64,000 nucleotides of DNA from Streptomyces canus (GTDB lineage Bacteria; Actinomycetota; Actinomycetes; Streptomycetales; Streptomycetaceae). The notes under the pieces are model-generated. The model saw nothing but the letters and a program-made list of their open reading frames with translations. It did no database searches and had not been told where the DNA came from. The translations under genes were made by a program, and so were the position numbers. The stretch is taken from positions 5,119,501 to 5,183,500 of the forward strand of contig NZ_JAUSYQ010000002.1 of the NCBI RefSeq assembly GCF_030816965.1, given 5' to 3'. Shown in pieces: positions 47,410 to 57,751 of the stretch; position 1 is the first letter of the stretch; each line of letters starts with the position of its first letter.

Positions 47410-48468
47410 CTACCTGTCGAAGTCCAGTTCCACCTTCTCTGTCACCGGATGCGACTGGCACGCCAGTACATAGCCCGCCTGCGTCTCCTCCGGCTCCAGC
47501 GCGAAGTTGCGGTCCATGCGCACCTCGCCGGAGACCAGGAAGGCCCGGCAGGTCCCGCACACCCCGCCCTTGCAGGCGTAGGGCGCGTCGGATCGGTTGC
47601 GCAGCACCGTCTCCAGAAGCGACTCGCCGTCCTGGACGGGCCAGCTGCCGCCACGTCCGTCGAGCCGGGCGGTCACCGTGCTGTGGGCGGGCGCGGGGAC
47701 CGTCTGCGCCGGGGCAGCCCCGGCATCCACATGGAAGATCTCCTCGTGGATACGGGGACGGGCAACCCCGAGCTCCCGCAGCGCCTTCTCCGCGCCCTGC
47801 ACCAGTCCGAACGGTCCGCACAGCAACCACCCCGCCACCCGGTCCACCGGCAGCAGCGCCGGCAGCAAGGCGGTCAGCCGCTCCCGGTCGAGCCGCCCGG
47901 ACGGCAGCCCCGCCTGCTGCTCCTCCCGGGAGAGCACCGTGACCAGCTGGAAGCGCTCGGGGTGGCGGTCCTTCAGGTCGGCGACCTCCTCGAGGAACAT
48001 CGTGGACGCGGAGGTGCGGTCGCTGCGGATCAGGCAGAACCGGGCCCCGGGCTCCCGCGCCAGCAGCGTCGCCACGATCGACAGCACCGGGGTGATGCCA
48101 CTGCCGCCGACGATCGCCGCGTACAGACCGGGCGCCGGGTCGAGGGTGAACCGGCCCGCCGGCGTCATCACCTCCAGCTCGTCACCGACGTTGATCTCCT
48201 TGAGCGCGTACGTCGAGAAGGCCCCGCCCTCCACCAGCCGCACGCCGACCCGCAGTTCGCGAGGTCCCTCGCCGTCGGCTGCCGGGGAGCAGATCGAATA
48301 GGTCCGGCGTATCTCCCGGCCGCCGGCCGTGCGGCGCAGGGCGAGATGCTGGCCGGCGGCGTGCCGGTACTCCTCGCGCAGCTCGGGCGGCACGGTGAGG
48401 GTCAGAGCCACGGAGTCGTCGGTGAGCCGGTCGACCGCGGCCACCGGGAGCGGGTGGAAGCGGGCCAT
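47410..48468 (-). CDS. paaE: Phenylacetyl-CoA epoxidase reductase subunit PaaE
   Basis: The 352-residue protein has FAD-binding (REIRRTYSICSPA), NAD-binding (GGSGITPVLSIVATLL, LLCGPFGLVQ) and C-terminal plant-type ferredoxin (CKGGVCGTCRAFLVSG ... LACQSHP) parts. It feeds electrons from NAD(P)H to the PaaA di-iron oxygenase. ATG 48468 with AAGGAG at correct spacing starts it; the stop of paaD overlaps it as TGATG. It is the last gene of the paaABCDE operon. All four ferredoxin cysteines appear present. Confidence 0.95.
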   Translation of the reverse strand: MARFHPLPVAAVDRLTDDSVALTLTVPPELREEYRHAAGQHLALRRTAGGREIRRTYSICSPAADGEGPRELRVGVRLVEGGAFSTYALKEINVGDELEVMTPAGRFTLDPAPGLYAAIVGGSGITPVLSIVATLLAREPGARFCLIRSDRTSASTMFLEEVADLKDRHPERFQLVTVLSREEQQAGLPSGRLDRERLTALLPALLPVDRVAGWLLCGPFGLVQGAEKALRELGVARPRIHEEIFHVDAGAAPAQTVPAPAHSTVTARLDGRGGSWPVQDGESLLETVLRNRSDAPYACKGGVCGTCRAFLVSGEVRMDRNFALEPEETQAGYVLACQSHPVTEKVELDFDR

Positions 48469-48995
48469 CACAACTCCTTGAAGTGGTCGAACGGTTCACG
48501 GCAGTCGAGGCACCGCCGCAGCGCCTTGCACGCGGTGGAGGAGAACCGGCTGAGCAGTTCGGTGTCGGCGGAACCGCAGTGCGGACAGAGGACGGCCTCG
48601 GTCGCCGTGTCGAGCGTCCGCGTCGGCCCGAGCTGCACCGCGACCGGCCCGGCCGCGGCCGTAACGCGGGGCGGCGCTATGCCGAACTCCCGCAGCTTGC
48701 GGCGCCCTTCGGCCGTGATGTCGTCGGTCGACCAGGCGGGCGCGAGCACCGTGCGGACGGTGACCTCCCGCACGCCGTGTTCCTGCAGCACCCGCTCTAT
48801 GTCCTGGGACATCGCCTCGATCGCCGGGCAGCCGGTGTACGTCGGGGTCAGCTCTACCTCGACCGAGTCCGCGTTCCGTACATGCACCGCGCGCAGCACA
48901 CCCAGCTCGTGCAGGGTGAGCACGGGCAGTTCGGGGTCGAGTACCGAACCGGCGAGCGCGAACAGCTCGGTCTCCAGCGGGGTGAGCGTCACCAT
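48468..48995 (-). CDS. paaD: Phenylacetyl-CoA epoxidase maturation/assembly subunit PaaD
   Basis: This 175-residue protein has an N-terminal MIP18/DUF59 domain (SVLDPELPVLTLHELGVLRA, VELTPTYTGCPAIEAM) and a C-terminal zinc-ribbon-like CPHCGSADTELLSR ... CKALRRCLDC. PaaD is needed for iron-sulfur assembly of the epoxidase. ATG 48995 overlaps the paaC end by seven bases. The broad frame open to 49094 is not conserved. Confidence 0.93.
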   Translation of the reverse strand: MVTLTPLETELFALAGSVLDPELPVLTLHELGVLRAVHVRNADSVEVELTPTYTGCPAIEAMSQDIERVLQEHGVREVTVRTVLAPAWSTDDITAEGRRKLREFGIAPPRVTAAAGPVAVQLGPTRTLDTATEAVLCPHCGSADTELLSRFSSTACKALRRCLDCREPFDHFKEL

Positions 48996-49738
48996 GACGC
49001 CCCCGGGTGACTGCGGTGCAGGTGCTGCATCTCGGCGAGCATCCGCCCGAAGGATTCGGTGTGCAGGCCCTGTCGTCCCGCCCCGGCGGCCCACGCGCCC
49101 GTGCGCGGCCCTTCGGGGACGGTCAGGGTGGCCCGGCGAAGGACTTCACCCACGGACGCGAGCCAGGCGGCTTCCATGCGCTCCCGGTCGACGTCCACTC
49201 CCTCCACCGGCTGGAACATCTCGCCGGTGAACCGCCACAGCGCCTCGCACGCCCGCCGGGTCCGCTCATGACTCTCCTCGGTGCCGTCACCCAGCCGCAG
49301 GGTCCACTGCTCGGCGTGGTCGCGGTGGTAGGCGACCTCCTTGACGGCCTTCGCGGCGAGCGGGGCGAAGGGACCGTCGCCCGCGGCCAGTTCGGCGTAG
49401 AGCAGGTGCTGGTAGGTGGAGAAGTAGAGCTGTCGGACGATGGTGTGGGCGAAGTCGCCGTTCTGCTGCTCCACCAGCTGGAGGTTGCGGAAGGCGCGCT
49501 CCTCACGCAGATACGCCAGTTCGTCCTCGTCGCCGGCCATGGACAGCAGCAGTCGGGCCTGGCCGAGCAGGTCCAGGGCGATGTTGGCGAGGGCGACCTC
49601 CTCCTCCAGGACGGGGGCGTGGCCCGCCCACTCGCCCAGGCGGTGCGAGAGCACCAGTGCGTCGTCGCCGAGAGCCAGGGCGGCCGCAGTGGGAATCGGG
49701 GAGGGTGCGGGAGCAGCCGTCGTCTCAGGTGTGCTCAC
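48989..49738 (-). CDS. paaC: Phenylacetyl-CoA epoxidase subunit PaaC
   Basis: GTG 49738 overlaps the paaB stop and gives 249 residues. It is the structural, ferritin-like partner of PaaA: LALGDDALVLSHRLGEWAGH, PVLEEEVALANIALDLLGQA, LVEQQNGDFAHTIVRQLYFS and YHRDHAEQWTLRLGDGTEES. It forms the PaaAC core of ring-1,2-phenylacetyl-CoA epoxidase. Order A-B-C-D-E with overlaps at each junction is standard. Confidence 0.94.
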   Translation of the reverse strand: MSTPETTAAPAPSPIPTAAALALGDDALVLSHRLGEWAGHAPVLEEEVALANIALDLLGQARLLLSMAGDEDELAYLREERAFRNLQLVEQQNGDFAHTIVRQLYFSTYQHLLYAELAAGDGPFAPLAAKAVKEVAYHRDHAEQWTLRLGDGTEESHERTRRACEALWRFTGEMFQPVEGVDVDRERMEAAWLASVGEVLRRATLTVPEGPRTGAWAAGAGRQGLHTESFGRMLAEMQHLHRSHPGASW

Positions 49739-50018
49739 AGGTGCTTCACCCCCTCCGGGATCTCGTAGAACGTCGGGTGCCGGTACGGCTTGTCGGCGGA
49801 CGGCTCGAAGAACGGGTCCTTCTCGTCGGGCGAGGAGGCGGTGATCGCGGACGAGGGGATCACCCAGATCGAGACGCCCTCGCCGCGCCGGGTGTACAGA
49901 TCGCGTGCGTTGCGCAGGGCGAACTCCGCGTCCGGGGCGTGCAGGCTGCCGGCGTGGGTGTGGGAGAGGCCGCGGCGCGAGCGCACGAAAACCTCCCACA
50001 GGGGCCAGTCGGTGTTCG

Positions 50019-50022
<4 letters not shown>
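49735..50022 (-). CDS. paaB: Phenylacetyl-CoA epoxidase subunit PaaB
   Basis: From ATG 50022 (AGGAGCGAC site) the product is 95 residues: [50 protein letters not shown] and [19 protein letters not shown]. It fits PaaB, a small bridging subunit of the epoxidase complex. Its ends overlap paaA and paaC. Confidence 0.95.
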
Positions 50023-51029
<1,007 letters not shown>

Positions 51030-51069
51030 GAGGCCCCCTCGACCTGGGCTCCGCCGGAACCCGCTCCCG

Positions 51070-51083
51070 ACCGATCGTTCGGT
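51070..51083. promoter_or_regulatory. TetR/PaaR-type operator before paaA
   Basis: ACCGATCGTTCGGT is the reverse complement of ACCGAACGATCGGT, found at 56164-56177 before the paaH-like gene. It lies 41 bases upstream of the paaA start and fits a 5-4-5 palindrome. Confidence 0.75.
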
Positions 51084-51339
51084 TCGTGCGATTCCATGGT
51101 GTGCCGGGCGCCGTAAGGTGTCAACCGCTGTGGAAAACCCACCGGGCTCCCTGTGGAAAACCGGGGCGGGAGTGAGAACGGCCACGGCGGGGCGGGTCGG
51201 AAGGGGCTGTGCGGGGCGGTCGGGCCTGAGTACCGTGCCGGTGCGAGCCGCGGCGAGGCGGGTGCGCGCGTCGGCCACCGGCCGCTGCGGCCCCTGCGGG
51301 CGGGCGGCGGTGGACGGACGGAATCGGGAACGGGGCGGA

Positions 51340-52302
51340 ATGGACGCGTACGACGGAGGCTCGAACGCCCGGCGGCAACCGGGCGCCCCGAGCGAGCCGG
51401 GTGATGTCCCTGAGCCACAGAGGCCGGACGGGCCTGACGGGGCGGAGAGGACGCAAGCGCCGGATGCGCCGGCCGCGCCCTCTCAGCCGCGGGCGCAGTC
51501 GCCCGCACCGGCTGGTGAGCCCGCCGAGGTGCCGCCGACCGCGCCGGATCCGTACGTCGAGTCCACGGGCACGCGGCCCTCCGACCCCGATGCGATACGC
51601 CAGGCCCCAGCCCCAGCCGCGGCAGCCCCCGCCCCCTACGGCGACCCCCACCCCCCTACCGGTGTGGCCGCTCTCTCCCTCCGCTATCAGATCGGTGTCG
51701 TCCTGGCGCTCGCCGTCGTGGCCGTCGCCGTCTGTGTGCACATCGGGATGGTGTTCTTGCACGTCGCGCCGCAGAACACGGTGACCAAGCAGCACGGCAG
51801 GGCGGTCGACGACTGGGTCTACCCGGAGTTCGAGCAGAACTGGAAGCTCTTCGCGCCGAACCCGCTACAGCTGAACATCGCGGTGCAGGTCCGGGCCCGG
51901 ATACGCAGCGCTGACGGCGGCAGCCGTACGAGCGGGTGGTACGACCTGTCCGCCCAGGACGGACGCGCCATAGACGGCAATCCGCTGCCCAGCCACACCC
52001 AGCAGAACGAGCTGCGGCGCTCCTGGGACCTGTTCGTCGCCACGCACGACGCCGACAACCGCCCGGTCGGCCTGCGGGGCACCCTGTCCGAGACCTATTT
52101 GCGCCGCATCGTGGTGCTGCGCCTGGAGCGCGACGACGCGACCGCGCGGGGCGACGTCCTCGTGAGCGTCCAGGTCCGCTCCAGGACCACGAACGTGCCC
52201 CCGCCGAAGTGGAGCGAGGAGAAGGTCTCGGTGCAGCCGGTCTACCGCGAGCTGCCCTGGTGGGCCGTGACGGCGGACGACACCGAGGGGAGCGCCCCGT
52301 GA
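51340..52302 (+). CDS. DUF5819 family protein (SdpA-like)
   Basis: ATG 51340 gives 320 residues: a Pro/Ala-rich cytoplasmic N-terminus of about 110 residues, one membrane helix ([20 protein letters not shown]), and an outer domain with [20 protein letters not shown] and [19 protein letters not shown]. The xFxQNWxLFAPxP phrase resembles SdpA, the small membrane protein needed to mature the Bacillus SDP toxin. The stop overlaps the GTG of the following HTTM gene, so the two form a unit. The SdpA link is inference. Confidence 0.82.
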   Translation: MDAYDGGSNARRQPGAPSEPGDVPEPQRPDGPDGAERTQAPDAPAAPSQPRAQSPAPAGEPAEVPPTAPDPYVESTGTRPSDPDAIRQAPAPAAAAPAPYGDPHPPTGVAALSLRYQIGVVLALAVVAVAVCVHIGMVFLHVAPQNTVTKQHGRAVDDWVYPEFEQNWKLFAPNPLQLNIAVQVRARIRSADGGSRTSGWYDLSAQDGRAIDGNPLPSHTQQNELRRSWDLFVATHDADNRPVGLRGTLSETYLRRIVVLRLERDDATARGDVLVSVQVRSRTTNVPPPKWSEEKVSVQPVYRELPWWAVTADDTEGSAP

Positions 52303-53642
52303 ACCGATTCGCCCTGGCGGTGTCGACCGGCATCGCGCGCGTCACCGAGACCGCTCTCGGTCCCTACCAGACCGCGATGATCCGCATCGGCTTCAGCGCG
52401 ACCTGGCTGCTGTTCCTGCTGCGTGAGTTCCCGCACCGTCAGGAGCTGTACGGCCCGGACGGTCCCTGGAACTGGAACCTCGCCGAGCAGCTGATATCGA
52501 TCAACGGCGCGTTCACGGCCCTGATGTGGTCGGACGGCCGGTTCTGGTTCGAGACCGTCTACGTGCTGGCCGTCCTGTCGAGCCTGCTGGTGCTGCTCGG
52601 CTGGCGCACGCGCGCGATGTCCGTGCTCTTCATGGTCGGTGTGCTCTCGCTGCAGAACCGCAGCATCTTCATGGGCGACGGCGGCGACAACGTCCTGCAT
52701 CTGATGTGCATCTATCTCGTCTTCACGCGCTGCGGCCAGGTCTGGTCCCTGGATGAGCGGCGGGCCCGGCGCACGCGGGCGGCACGCGCGCGTGGGGAGC
52801 ATGTGGTGGACCGGGCCGGTCCGGCCCTGTGGGGCGTCCTCGGGCTCGTGCTGGTGTCGGTGGCCTTCCTGGGGAAGCTGAACGGCGACTGGTTCGTCCC
52901 GGCGCTTCTGTGGGGCCTGTGGTCGGCGCAGGCCCTGTGGTGGGCGGTCGGACGGTTCGCCCGGTCCGGCCAGCCGCGGATCATGCTCGACGTCATCGCC
53001 AACATCGTCCACAACGGCGCCCTGCTCGTGATCATGGCCGAGGCCTGTCTGATCTACGCGACGGCGGGCTGGTACAAGATCCAGGGCTCCCGTTGGCAGG
53101 ACGGTACCGCCGTCTACTACCCCCTCCATCTGGAGTCCTTCTCGCCGTGGCCCGCCCTCGCCGACCTGCTGTCGGCGCACGGCGTCATGGTGATGCTGGT
53201 GACCTACGGCACGGTCGCCGTGCAGGTCGCGTTCCCGTTCACGCTGTTCAACCGGCGGGTGAAGAACATCCTGCTGGCCGCGATGATCACCGAGCACGCC
53301 GTGATCGCGGTCGTCCTCGGCCTGCCGTTCTTCTCGCTGGCGATGATCGCCGCCGACTCGGTCTTCCTGCCGACGTCCTTCCTTCGCCGGCTCGGCGACG
53401 GGGCCGCACGCGCGCGTGGCCGCCTGTGGGCGCGCTTCGCGGGCGGGGGCGGCCCGGGTCCGGAGCTGCCCCGACAGCACGGTTCGAAGCGGCAACAGGT
53501 TCACCAGGGGCAACCGGGCCCCCAGCAGGGCGCACCGAAGGAGCCGGGATCCGTGCGGACCCCGGGGCCCGTCGGCGGCCCTGGCGCCGACCCCGGCGAC
53601 CCCGAGAACCCCGATCACACGCACGTAGGCTTCCCGGCATGA
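52299..53642 (+). CDS. HTTM-domain membrane protein (SdpB/vitamin K-dependent carboxylase-like)
   Basis: The 447-residue protein has about seven membrane helices in an HTTM domain (MIRIGFSATWLLFLLREFPH, NGDWFVPALLWGLWSAQALW, TAGWYKIQGSRWQDGTAVYY) and a low-complexity Pro/Gly tail of about 75 residues. HTTM is the transmembrane part of vitamin K-dependent gamma-carboxylase and of SdpB. GTG 52299 overlaps the upstream DUF5819 stop. The next gene, on the same strand, overlaps its stop. The substrate is unknown. Confidence 0.87.
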   Translation: MNRFALAVSTGIARVTETALGPYQTAMIRIGFSATWLLFLLREFPHRQELYGPDGPWNWNLAEQLISINGAFTALMWSDGRFWFETVYVLAVLSSLLVLLGWRTRAMSVLFMVGVLSLQNRSIFMGDGGDNVLHLMCIYLVFTRCGQVWSLDERRARRTRAARARGEHVVDRAGPALWGVLGLVLVSVAFLGKLNGDWFVPALLWGLWSAQALWWAVGRFARSGQPRIMLDVIANIVHNGALLVIMAEACLIYATAGWYKIQGSRWQDGTAVYYPLHLESFSPWPALADLLSAHGVMVMLVTYGTVAVQVAFPFTLFNRRVKNILLAAMITEHAVIAVVLGLPFFSLAMIAADSVFLPTSFLRRLGDGAARARGRLWARFAGGGGPGPELPRQHGSKRQQVHQGQPGPQQGAPKEPGSVRTPGPVGGPGADPGDPENPDHTHVGFPA

Positions 53643-54385
53643 CCGGTCCCGATCCCGTGAGCCTGTGGCACCGGCTCGCCGACACCTCCGTGCTGCTCGA
53701 CGGCTTCCACGCCCTCAAGCACGCCGTGCGCTTCGGGGCCGACGTCCCGGTGGCGGTCGCCGTCGACCGGGGCGCCGCGCTCGCCCTGGCCGAGGAGCTG
53801 GCGCCGGACGTACGGGACACCCTGGACGCGCTGCTGACACAGGTCCCCGAGTCGGTGTACGCGTCCCTCGTGCCGCGTCCGCACCCGACGGCGGTGGCGG
53901 CCCTGGCCGTACGACCGTCCAGGGCCGCCCATCTCGAGAAGCTGGCACACACGCCGCGTACCGCCCCCGTCGTGGTCCTCGACAATCCACGCAACCTCGG
54001 CAACGCCGGGGCCGTGATCCGGCTGGCCGCGGGCTTCGGGGTGACCGGCGTGGTCACCACGGGCACGCTCGACCCCTGGCACCCGACGGTCGTACGCGCA
54101 GGCGCGGGCCTGCACTTCGCGACCGCGGTGGAGCGCCTGGCCGTCGCCGAGCTGCCGCCCGGCCCGGTGTTCGCCCTGGACCCGGAGGGCGACGACATCC
54201 GGGGCGTGAAGCTCCCGGACGACGCCGTCCTCGCCTTCGGCTCGGAGCGCAGCGGGCTGTCGCCCGAACTCCGCGCGCGTGCCGGTCATCTGGTGGCGCT
54301 GCCGATGCGCGCCCAGGTCTCCAGCTACAACCTGGCGACAAGCGTGGCGATGACGCTCTACCACTGGAGCCTCGGCGGGTCCTAG
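53639..54385 (+). CDS. TrmH/SpoU-family RNA 2'-O-methyltransferase
   Basis: ATG 53639 overlaps the HTTM stop and gives 248 residues. A substrate-binding N-terminal domain precedes the SPOUT knot motifs LDNPRNLGNAGAVIRLAAGF, FGSERSGLSP and PMRAQVSSYNLATSVAMTLY, which bind S-adenosylmethionine. It modifies rRNA or tRNA; the site is unknown, and the family also includes thiostrepton-resistance methylases. TAGGCT lies eight bases before the ATG, so a leaderless transcript is possible. Its stop overlaps the paaN stop on the other strand. Confidence 0.9.
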   Translation: MTGPDPVSLWHRLADTSVLLDGFHALKHAVRFGADVPVAVAVDRGAALALAEELAPDVRDTLDALLTQVPESVYASLVPRPHPTAVAALAVRPSRAAHLEKLAHTPRTAPVVVLDNPRNLGNAGAVIRLAAGFGVTGVVTTGTLDPWHPTVVRAGAGLHFATAVERLAVAELPPGPVFALDPEGDDIRGVKLPDDAVLAFGSERSGLSPELRARAGHLVALPMRAQVSSYNLATSVAMTLYHWSLGGS

Positions 54386-56073
54386 GCCTCCCGGCGCACC
54401 TCGACCACCCGGAACCGGTTCGCGACGAACGCCCCGTCGCACAGCGCGGCGTTCGCCGCGGGGTTGCCCCCCGATCCGTGGAAGTCGGAGAACGCGGCCG
54501 TCTGGTTGACGTAGACCCCGCCCACGAGGTTCAGCGACAACTGGGCCGCCTCCTCCAGGCAGACCTCCTGGACGGCCTGTTCGACCTCCTCGTCGGTGGT
54601 GTACGCGCCGACCGTCATGGCGCCCTTCTCGCGAATCGTCCGGCGCAGCAACTCGACCGCGTCGGAAGCCGAGTCCACCGCTACGGCGAAGGACACCGGC
54701 CCGAAGCACTCGCTCATGTAGGCGGCCTCGTCGTCCGGCTTGGCTCCGTCCAGCTTGACGACGACGGGGGTGCGGACGACCGCGCCCGGGAACTCCGGGT
54801 TGGCGATCTCCCGCGACGCCAGGGCGACTTCTCCCAACCCCGCCGCGGCCTCCAGGCGGGCCTTCACGTCCGGGTTGACGATCGCGCCCAGCAGGGCGTT
54901 CGCGCGCGCGTCGTCGCCGAGGAGGCCGTCGACGGAGCGGGCCAGGTCGGCGACGACCTCGTCGAAGGTCTTGGGACCCTCGTCGGTGCGGATGCCGTCC
55001 CGGGGGATCAGCAGGTTCTGCGGGGTCGTGCACATCTGGCCGCTGTACAGCGACAACGAGAAGGCCAGGTTGGTGAGCATCCCCTTGTAGTCGTCGGCCG
55101 ACTCCACGAGCACCGAGTTGACGCCGGCCTTCTCCGTGTAGACCTGCGCCTGACGGGCGTTGGCCTCCAGCCAGTCGCCGAACGCCGTCGAGCCGGTGTA
55201 GTCGATGATCCGGATCTCCGGGCGAGTGGCCAGGGTCTTCGCGATGCCCTCGCCGGGGCGCTCGGCGGTGAGCGCCACCAGGTTCGGGTCGAAGCCGGCC
55301 TCGCTCAGGACGTCCCGCGCGACCTGGACCGTGAGCGCGAGCGGCAGCACCGCGCGCGGGTGGGGCTTCACCAGGACCGCGTTGCCGGTGGCCAGGGAGG
55401 CGAACAGGCCCGGATAGCCGTTCCACGTCGGGAAGGTGTTGCAGCCGATGACCAGGCCGATCCCGCGCGGGACCGGCGTGAACTGCTTGGTGAGCGCGAG
55501 CGGGTCGCGCTTGCCCTGCGGCTTGGTCCACTCCGCGGTGTCGGGTGTGCGGACCTGCTCGACGTATGCGTACGCCACCGCCTCCAGACCGCGGTCCTGC
55601 GCGTGCGGGCCGCCGGCCTGGAACGCCATCATGAACGCCTGGCCGCTGGTGTGCATGACCGCATGGGCGAACTCGTGGGTCCGGTCGCTGATCCGCTTGA
55701 GGATCTCCAGGCACACCACCGCGCGGATCTCCGCACCCGCGTCCCGCCACGCCTTCTGGCCCGCCTTCATCGCGGGCAGCAGCACGTCCACGTCCGCGTG
55801 CGGGTACTCGACGCCCAGCTCGATGCCGTACGGCGAGACCTCACCGCCCACGAAGTCGTCCGTGCCGGGCTGGACGAGGTCGAGGCGGGTGCCCAGGAGG
55901 GCGTCGAAGGCTGCCTTGCCCGCCGCCATGTCGAGGCTGCCGTGCTCGCCGTAGGCCTTGGGATGCTCCGGGTGCGGGGACCAGTACGCGCGGGTGCGGA
56001 TCGCTTCGAGGGCCTGGTCGAGGGTGGGCCGGTGCTTGGCGATCAGCTGGTGGACGGTCAGTTCGGCGGCCAT
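54382..56073 (-). CDS. paaN: Phenylacetic acid degradation protein PaaN (aldehyde dehydrogenase family)
   Basis: The 563-residue protein follows PaaN of actinomycetes: MAAELTVHQLIAKHRPTLDQ, PVPRGIGLVIGCNTFPTWNG, LATGNAVLVKPHPRAVLPL and LYSGQMCTTPQNLL with the catalytic-type Cys. It is the ring-cleavage/aldehyde dehydrogenase step in one version of the phenylacetate pathway, equivalent to PaaZ in others. ATG 56073 has a GAGGAG site. It is divergent from the paaH-like gene across a shared 160-base control region. Confidence 0.94.
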   Translation of the reverse strand: MAAELTVHQLIAKHRPTLDQALEAIRTRAYWSPHPEHPKAYGEHGSLDMAAGKAAFDALLGTRLDLVQPGTDDFVGGEVSPYGIELGVEYPHADVDVLLPAMKAGQKAWRDAGAEIRAVVCLEILKRISDRTHEFAHAVMHTSGQAFMMAFQAGGPHAQDRGLEAVAYAYVEQVRTPDTAEWTKPQGKRDPLALTKQFTPVPRGIGLVIGCNTFPTWNGYPGLFASLATGNAVLVKPHPRAVLPLALTVQVARDVLSEAGFDPNLVALTAERPGEGIAKTLATRPEIRIIDYTGSTAFGDWLEANARQAQVYTEKAGVNSVLVESADDYKGMLTNLAFSLSLYSGQMCTTPQNLLIPRDGIRTDEGPKTFDEVVADLARSVDGLLGDDARANALLGAIVNPDVKARLEAAAGLGEVALASREIANPEFPGAVVRTPVVVKLDGAKPDDEAAYMSECFGPVSFAVAVDSASDAVELLRRTIREKGAMTVGAYTTDEEVEQAVQEVCLEEAAQLSLNLVGGVYVNQTAAFSDFHGSGGNPAANAALCDGAFVANRFRVVEVRREA

Positions 56074-56163
56074 GCGGGACCAACTCCTCGTCTTTCGAAC
56101 TCTTCGTCGAGCTCATGACCTGGGCAGAAACATGGGCAGGAACAGCCAGACAGAGTTAGAGTA

Positions 56164-56177
56164 ACCGAACGATCGGT
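56164..56177. promoter_or_regulatory. TetR/PaaR-type operator between paaN and paaH
   Basis: ACCGAACGATCGGT, identical to the site before paaA, lies in the divergent gap between paaN (start 56073) and the paaH-like gene (start 56234). It probably controls both. Confidence 0.75.
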
Positions 56178-56233
56178 CGGGACAAGGGGGTCCGCCGCAT
56201 CTGTGGAAAACCCCGTGCGGGAGGATCGCGCAC

Positions 56234-57751
56234 ATGACAGGACTCGACCTCAGCAGCCCCGTGGCCGTCGTCGGCACCGGCACCATGGGCCAGGGCATCG
56301 CCCAGGTCGCGCTGGTCGCCGGGCATCGCGTACGGCTGTACGACGCCGCCCCCGGCCGTGCCCGGGAGGCGGCCGATGCGATCGGTGCCCGGCTGGACCG
56401 GCTCGTCGAGAAGGACCGGCTCACCGCCGCCGACCGGGATGCGGCGCGCGCCCGTCTCGCGGCCGCGGAGCACCTCACCGACCTCGCGGACTGCACCCTG
56501 GTCATCGAGGCCGTCCTGGAGCGACTGGACGTCAAACAGCAGCTCTTCCGGGAGCTGGAGGACATCGTCGTCGAGGACTGTCTGCTCGCCACCAACACCT
56601 CCTCCCTGTCGGTGACGGCCATCGCCGGCGCCCTGCGCCACCCGGGCCGCTTCGTGGGCCTGCACTTCTTCAACCCCGCCCCGCTGCTGCCGCTGGTCGA
56701 GGTCGTCTCCGGGTTCGCCACCGACGTCTCCTCGGCCACGCGCGCGTACGAGATGGCACGCGCGTGGGGCAAGACGCCGGTCGCCTGCGCCGACACCCCG
56801 GGCTTCATCGTCAACCGCATCGCGCGGCCCTTCTACGCCGAGGCGTTCGCGGTCTACGAGGCCCAGGGCGCCGAGCCCGCCACCATCGACGCGGTCCTGC
56901 GTGAGTGCGGCGGCTTCAAGATGGGCCCGTTCGAACTGACCGACCTGATCGGGCAGGACGTCAACGAGTCCGTGACGCACTCCGTGTGGCGGGCCTTCTT
57001 CCAGGACGTGCGCTTCACGCCCTCGCTGGCCCAGCAGCGTCTGGTCGAGTCGGGCCGGCTCGGCCGCAAGAGCGGACAGGGCTGGTACGACTACACGGAC
57101 GGCGCCGAGCGCGACGAGCCGCACACCGCGGAGCCGGCCCAGGCGCCCGCGTACGTCGTCGCCGAGGGCGACCTGGGCCCCGCGTCCGAACTGCTCGCCC
57201 TCATCCGCGAGGCGGGCATTCCGGTCCGCGAGGACGAGGAGGACCACGGCACCCGGCTGGTCATGCCGAGTGGCGGCCAGCTCGCCCTCGCCGACGGGCA
57301 GACCTCGGTGGAGTTCCGGGACGTCGTCTACTTCGACCTCGCCCTCGACTACCGCAGGGCCACGCGCATCGCGCTGTCCGCCTCCCAGGACACCTCGCAG
57401 CAGACCCTCGCCGAGGCCGTCGGGCTCTTCCAGGCGCTCGGAAAGGACGTCAGCGTCATCGGTGACGTGCCCGGCATGATCGTCGCCCGCACGGTCGCCC
57501 GCATCGTCGACCTCGCGCACGACGCCGTCGCCAAGGGCGTGGCCACCCAGGAGGACATCGACACCGCGATGCGGCTCGGGGTGAACTATCCCCTCGGCCC
57601 GTTCGAGTGGAGCCGCAGGCTCGGCCGCAACTGGGCCTACGCCCTCCTCGACGACCTGCACCTGCGCGACCCCTCCGGGCGGTACGCACCCTCGCTCGCG
57701 CTGTACCGCCACGCGTACGCCTCCGACAAGCGGGAGGGCAGCACCTCATGA
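56234..57751 (+). CDS. 3-hydroxyacyl-CoA dehydrogenase (PaaH type)
   Basis: The 505-residue protein has an NAD-binding Rossmann domain (VAVVGTGTMGQGIAQVALVA), LLATNTSSLSVTAIAGALRH, HFFNPAPLLPLVEVV, GKTPVACADTPGFIVNRIAR and a duplicated C-terminal dehydrogenase domain (DVPGMIVARTVARIVDLAHD). The length fits the long PaaH/PaaC type that oxidises 3-hydroxyadipyl-CoA to 3-oxoadipyl-CoA in phenylacetate breakdown. Gene context supports that role. ATG 56234 has a GGGAGGA site. The stop overlaps the TetR start. Confidence 0.93.
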   Translation: MTGLDLSSPVAVVGTGTMGQGIAQVALVAGHRVRLYDAAPGRAREAADAIGARLDRLVEKDRLTAADRDAARARLAAAEHLTDLADCTLVIEAVLERLDVKQQLFRELEDIVVEDCLLATNTSSLSVTAIAGALRHPGRFVGLHFFNPAPLLPLVEVVSGFATDVSSATRAYEMARAWGKTPVACADTPGFIVNRIARPFYAEAFAVYEAQGAEPATIDAVLRECGGFKMGPFELTDLIGQDVNESVTHSVWRAFFQDVRFTPSLAQQRLVESGRLGRKSGQGWYDYTDGAERDEPHTAEPAQAPAYVVAEGDLGPASELLALIREAGIPVREDEEDHGTRLVMPSGGQLALADGQTSVEFRDVVYFDLALDYRRATRIALSASQDTSQQTLAEAVGLFQALGKDVSVIGDVPGMIVARTVARIVDLAHDAVAKGVATQEDIDTAMRLGVNYPLGPFEWSRRLGRNWAYALLDDLHLRDPSGRYAPSLALYRHAYASDKREGSTS

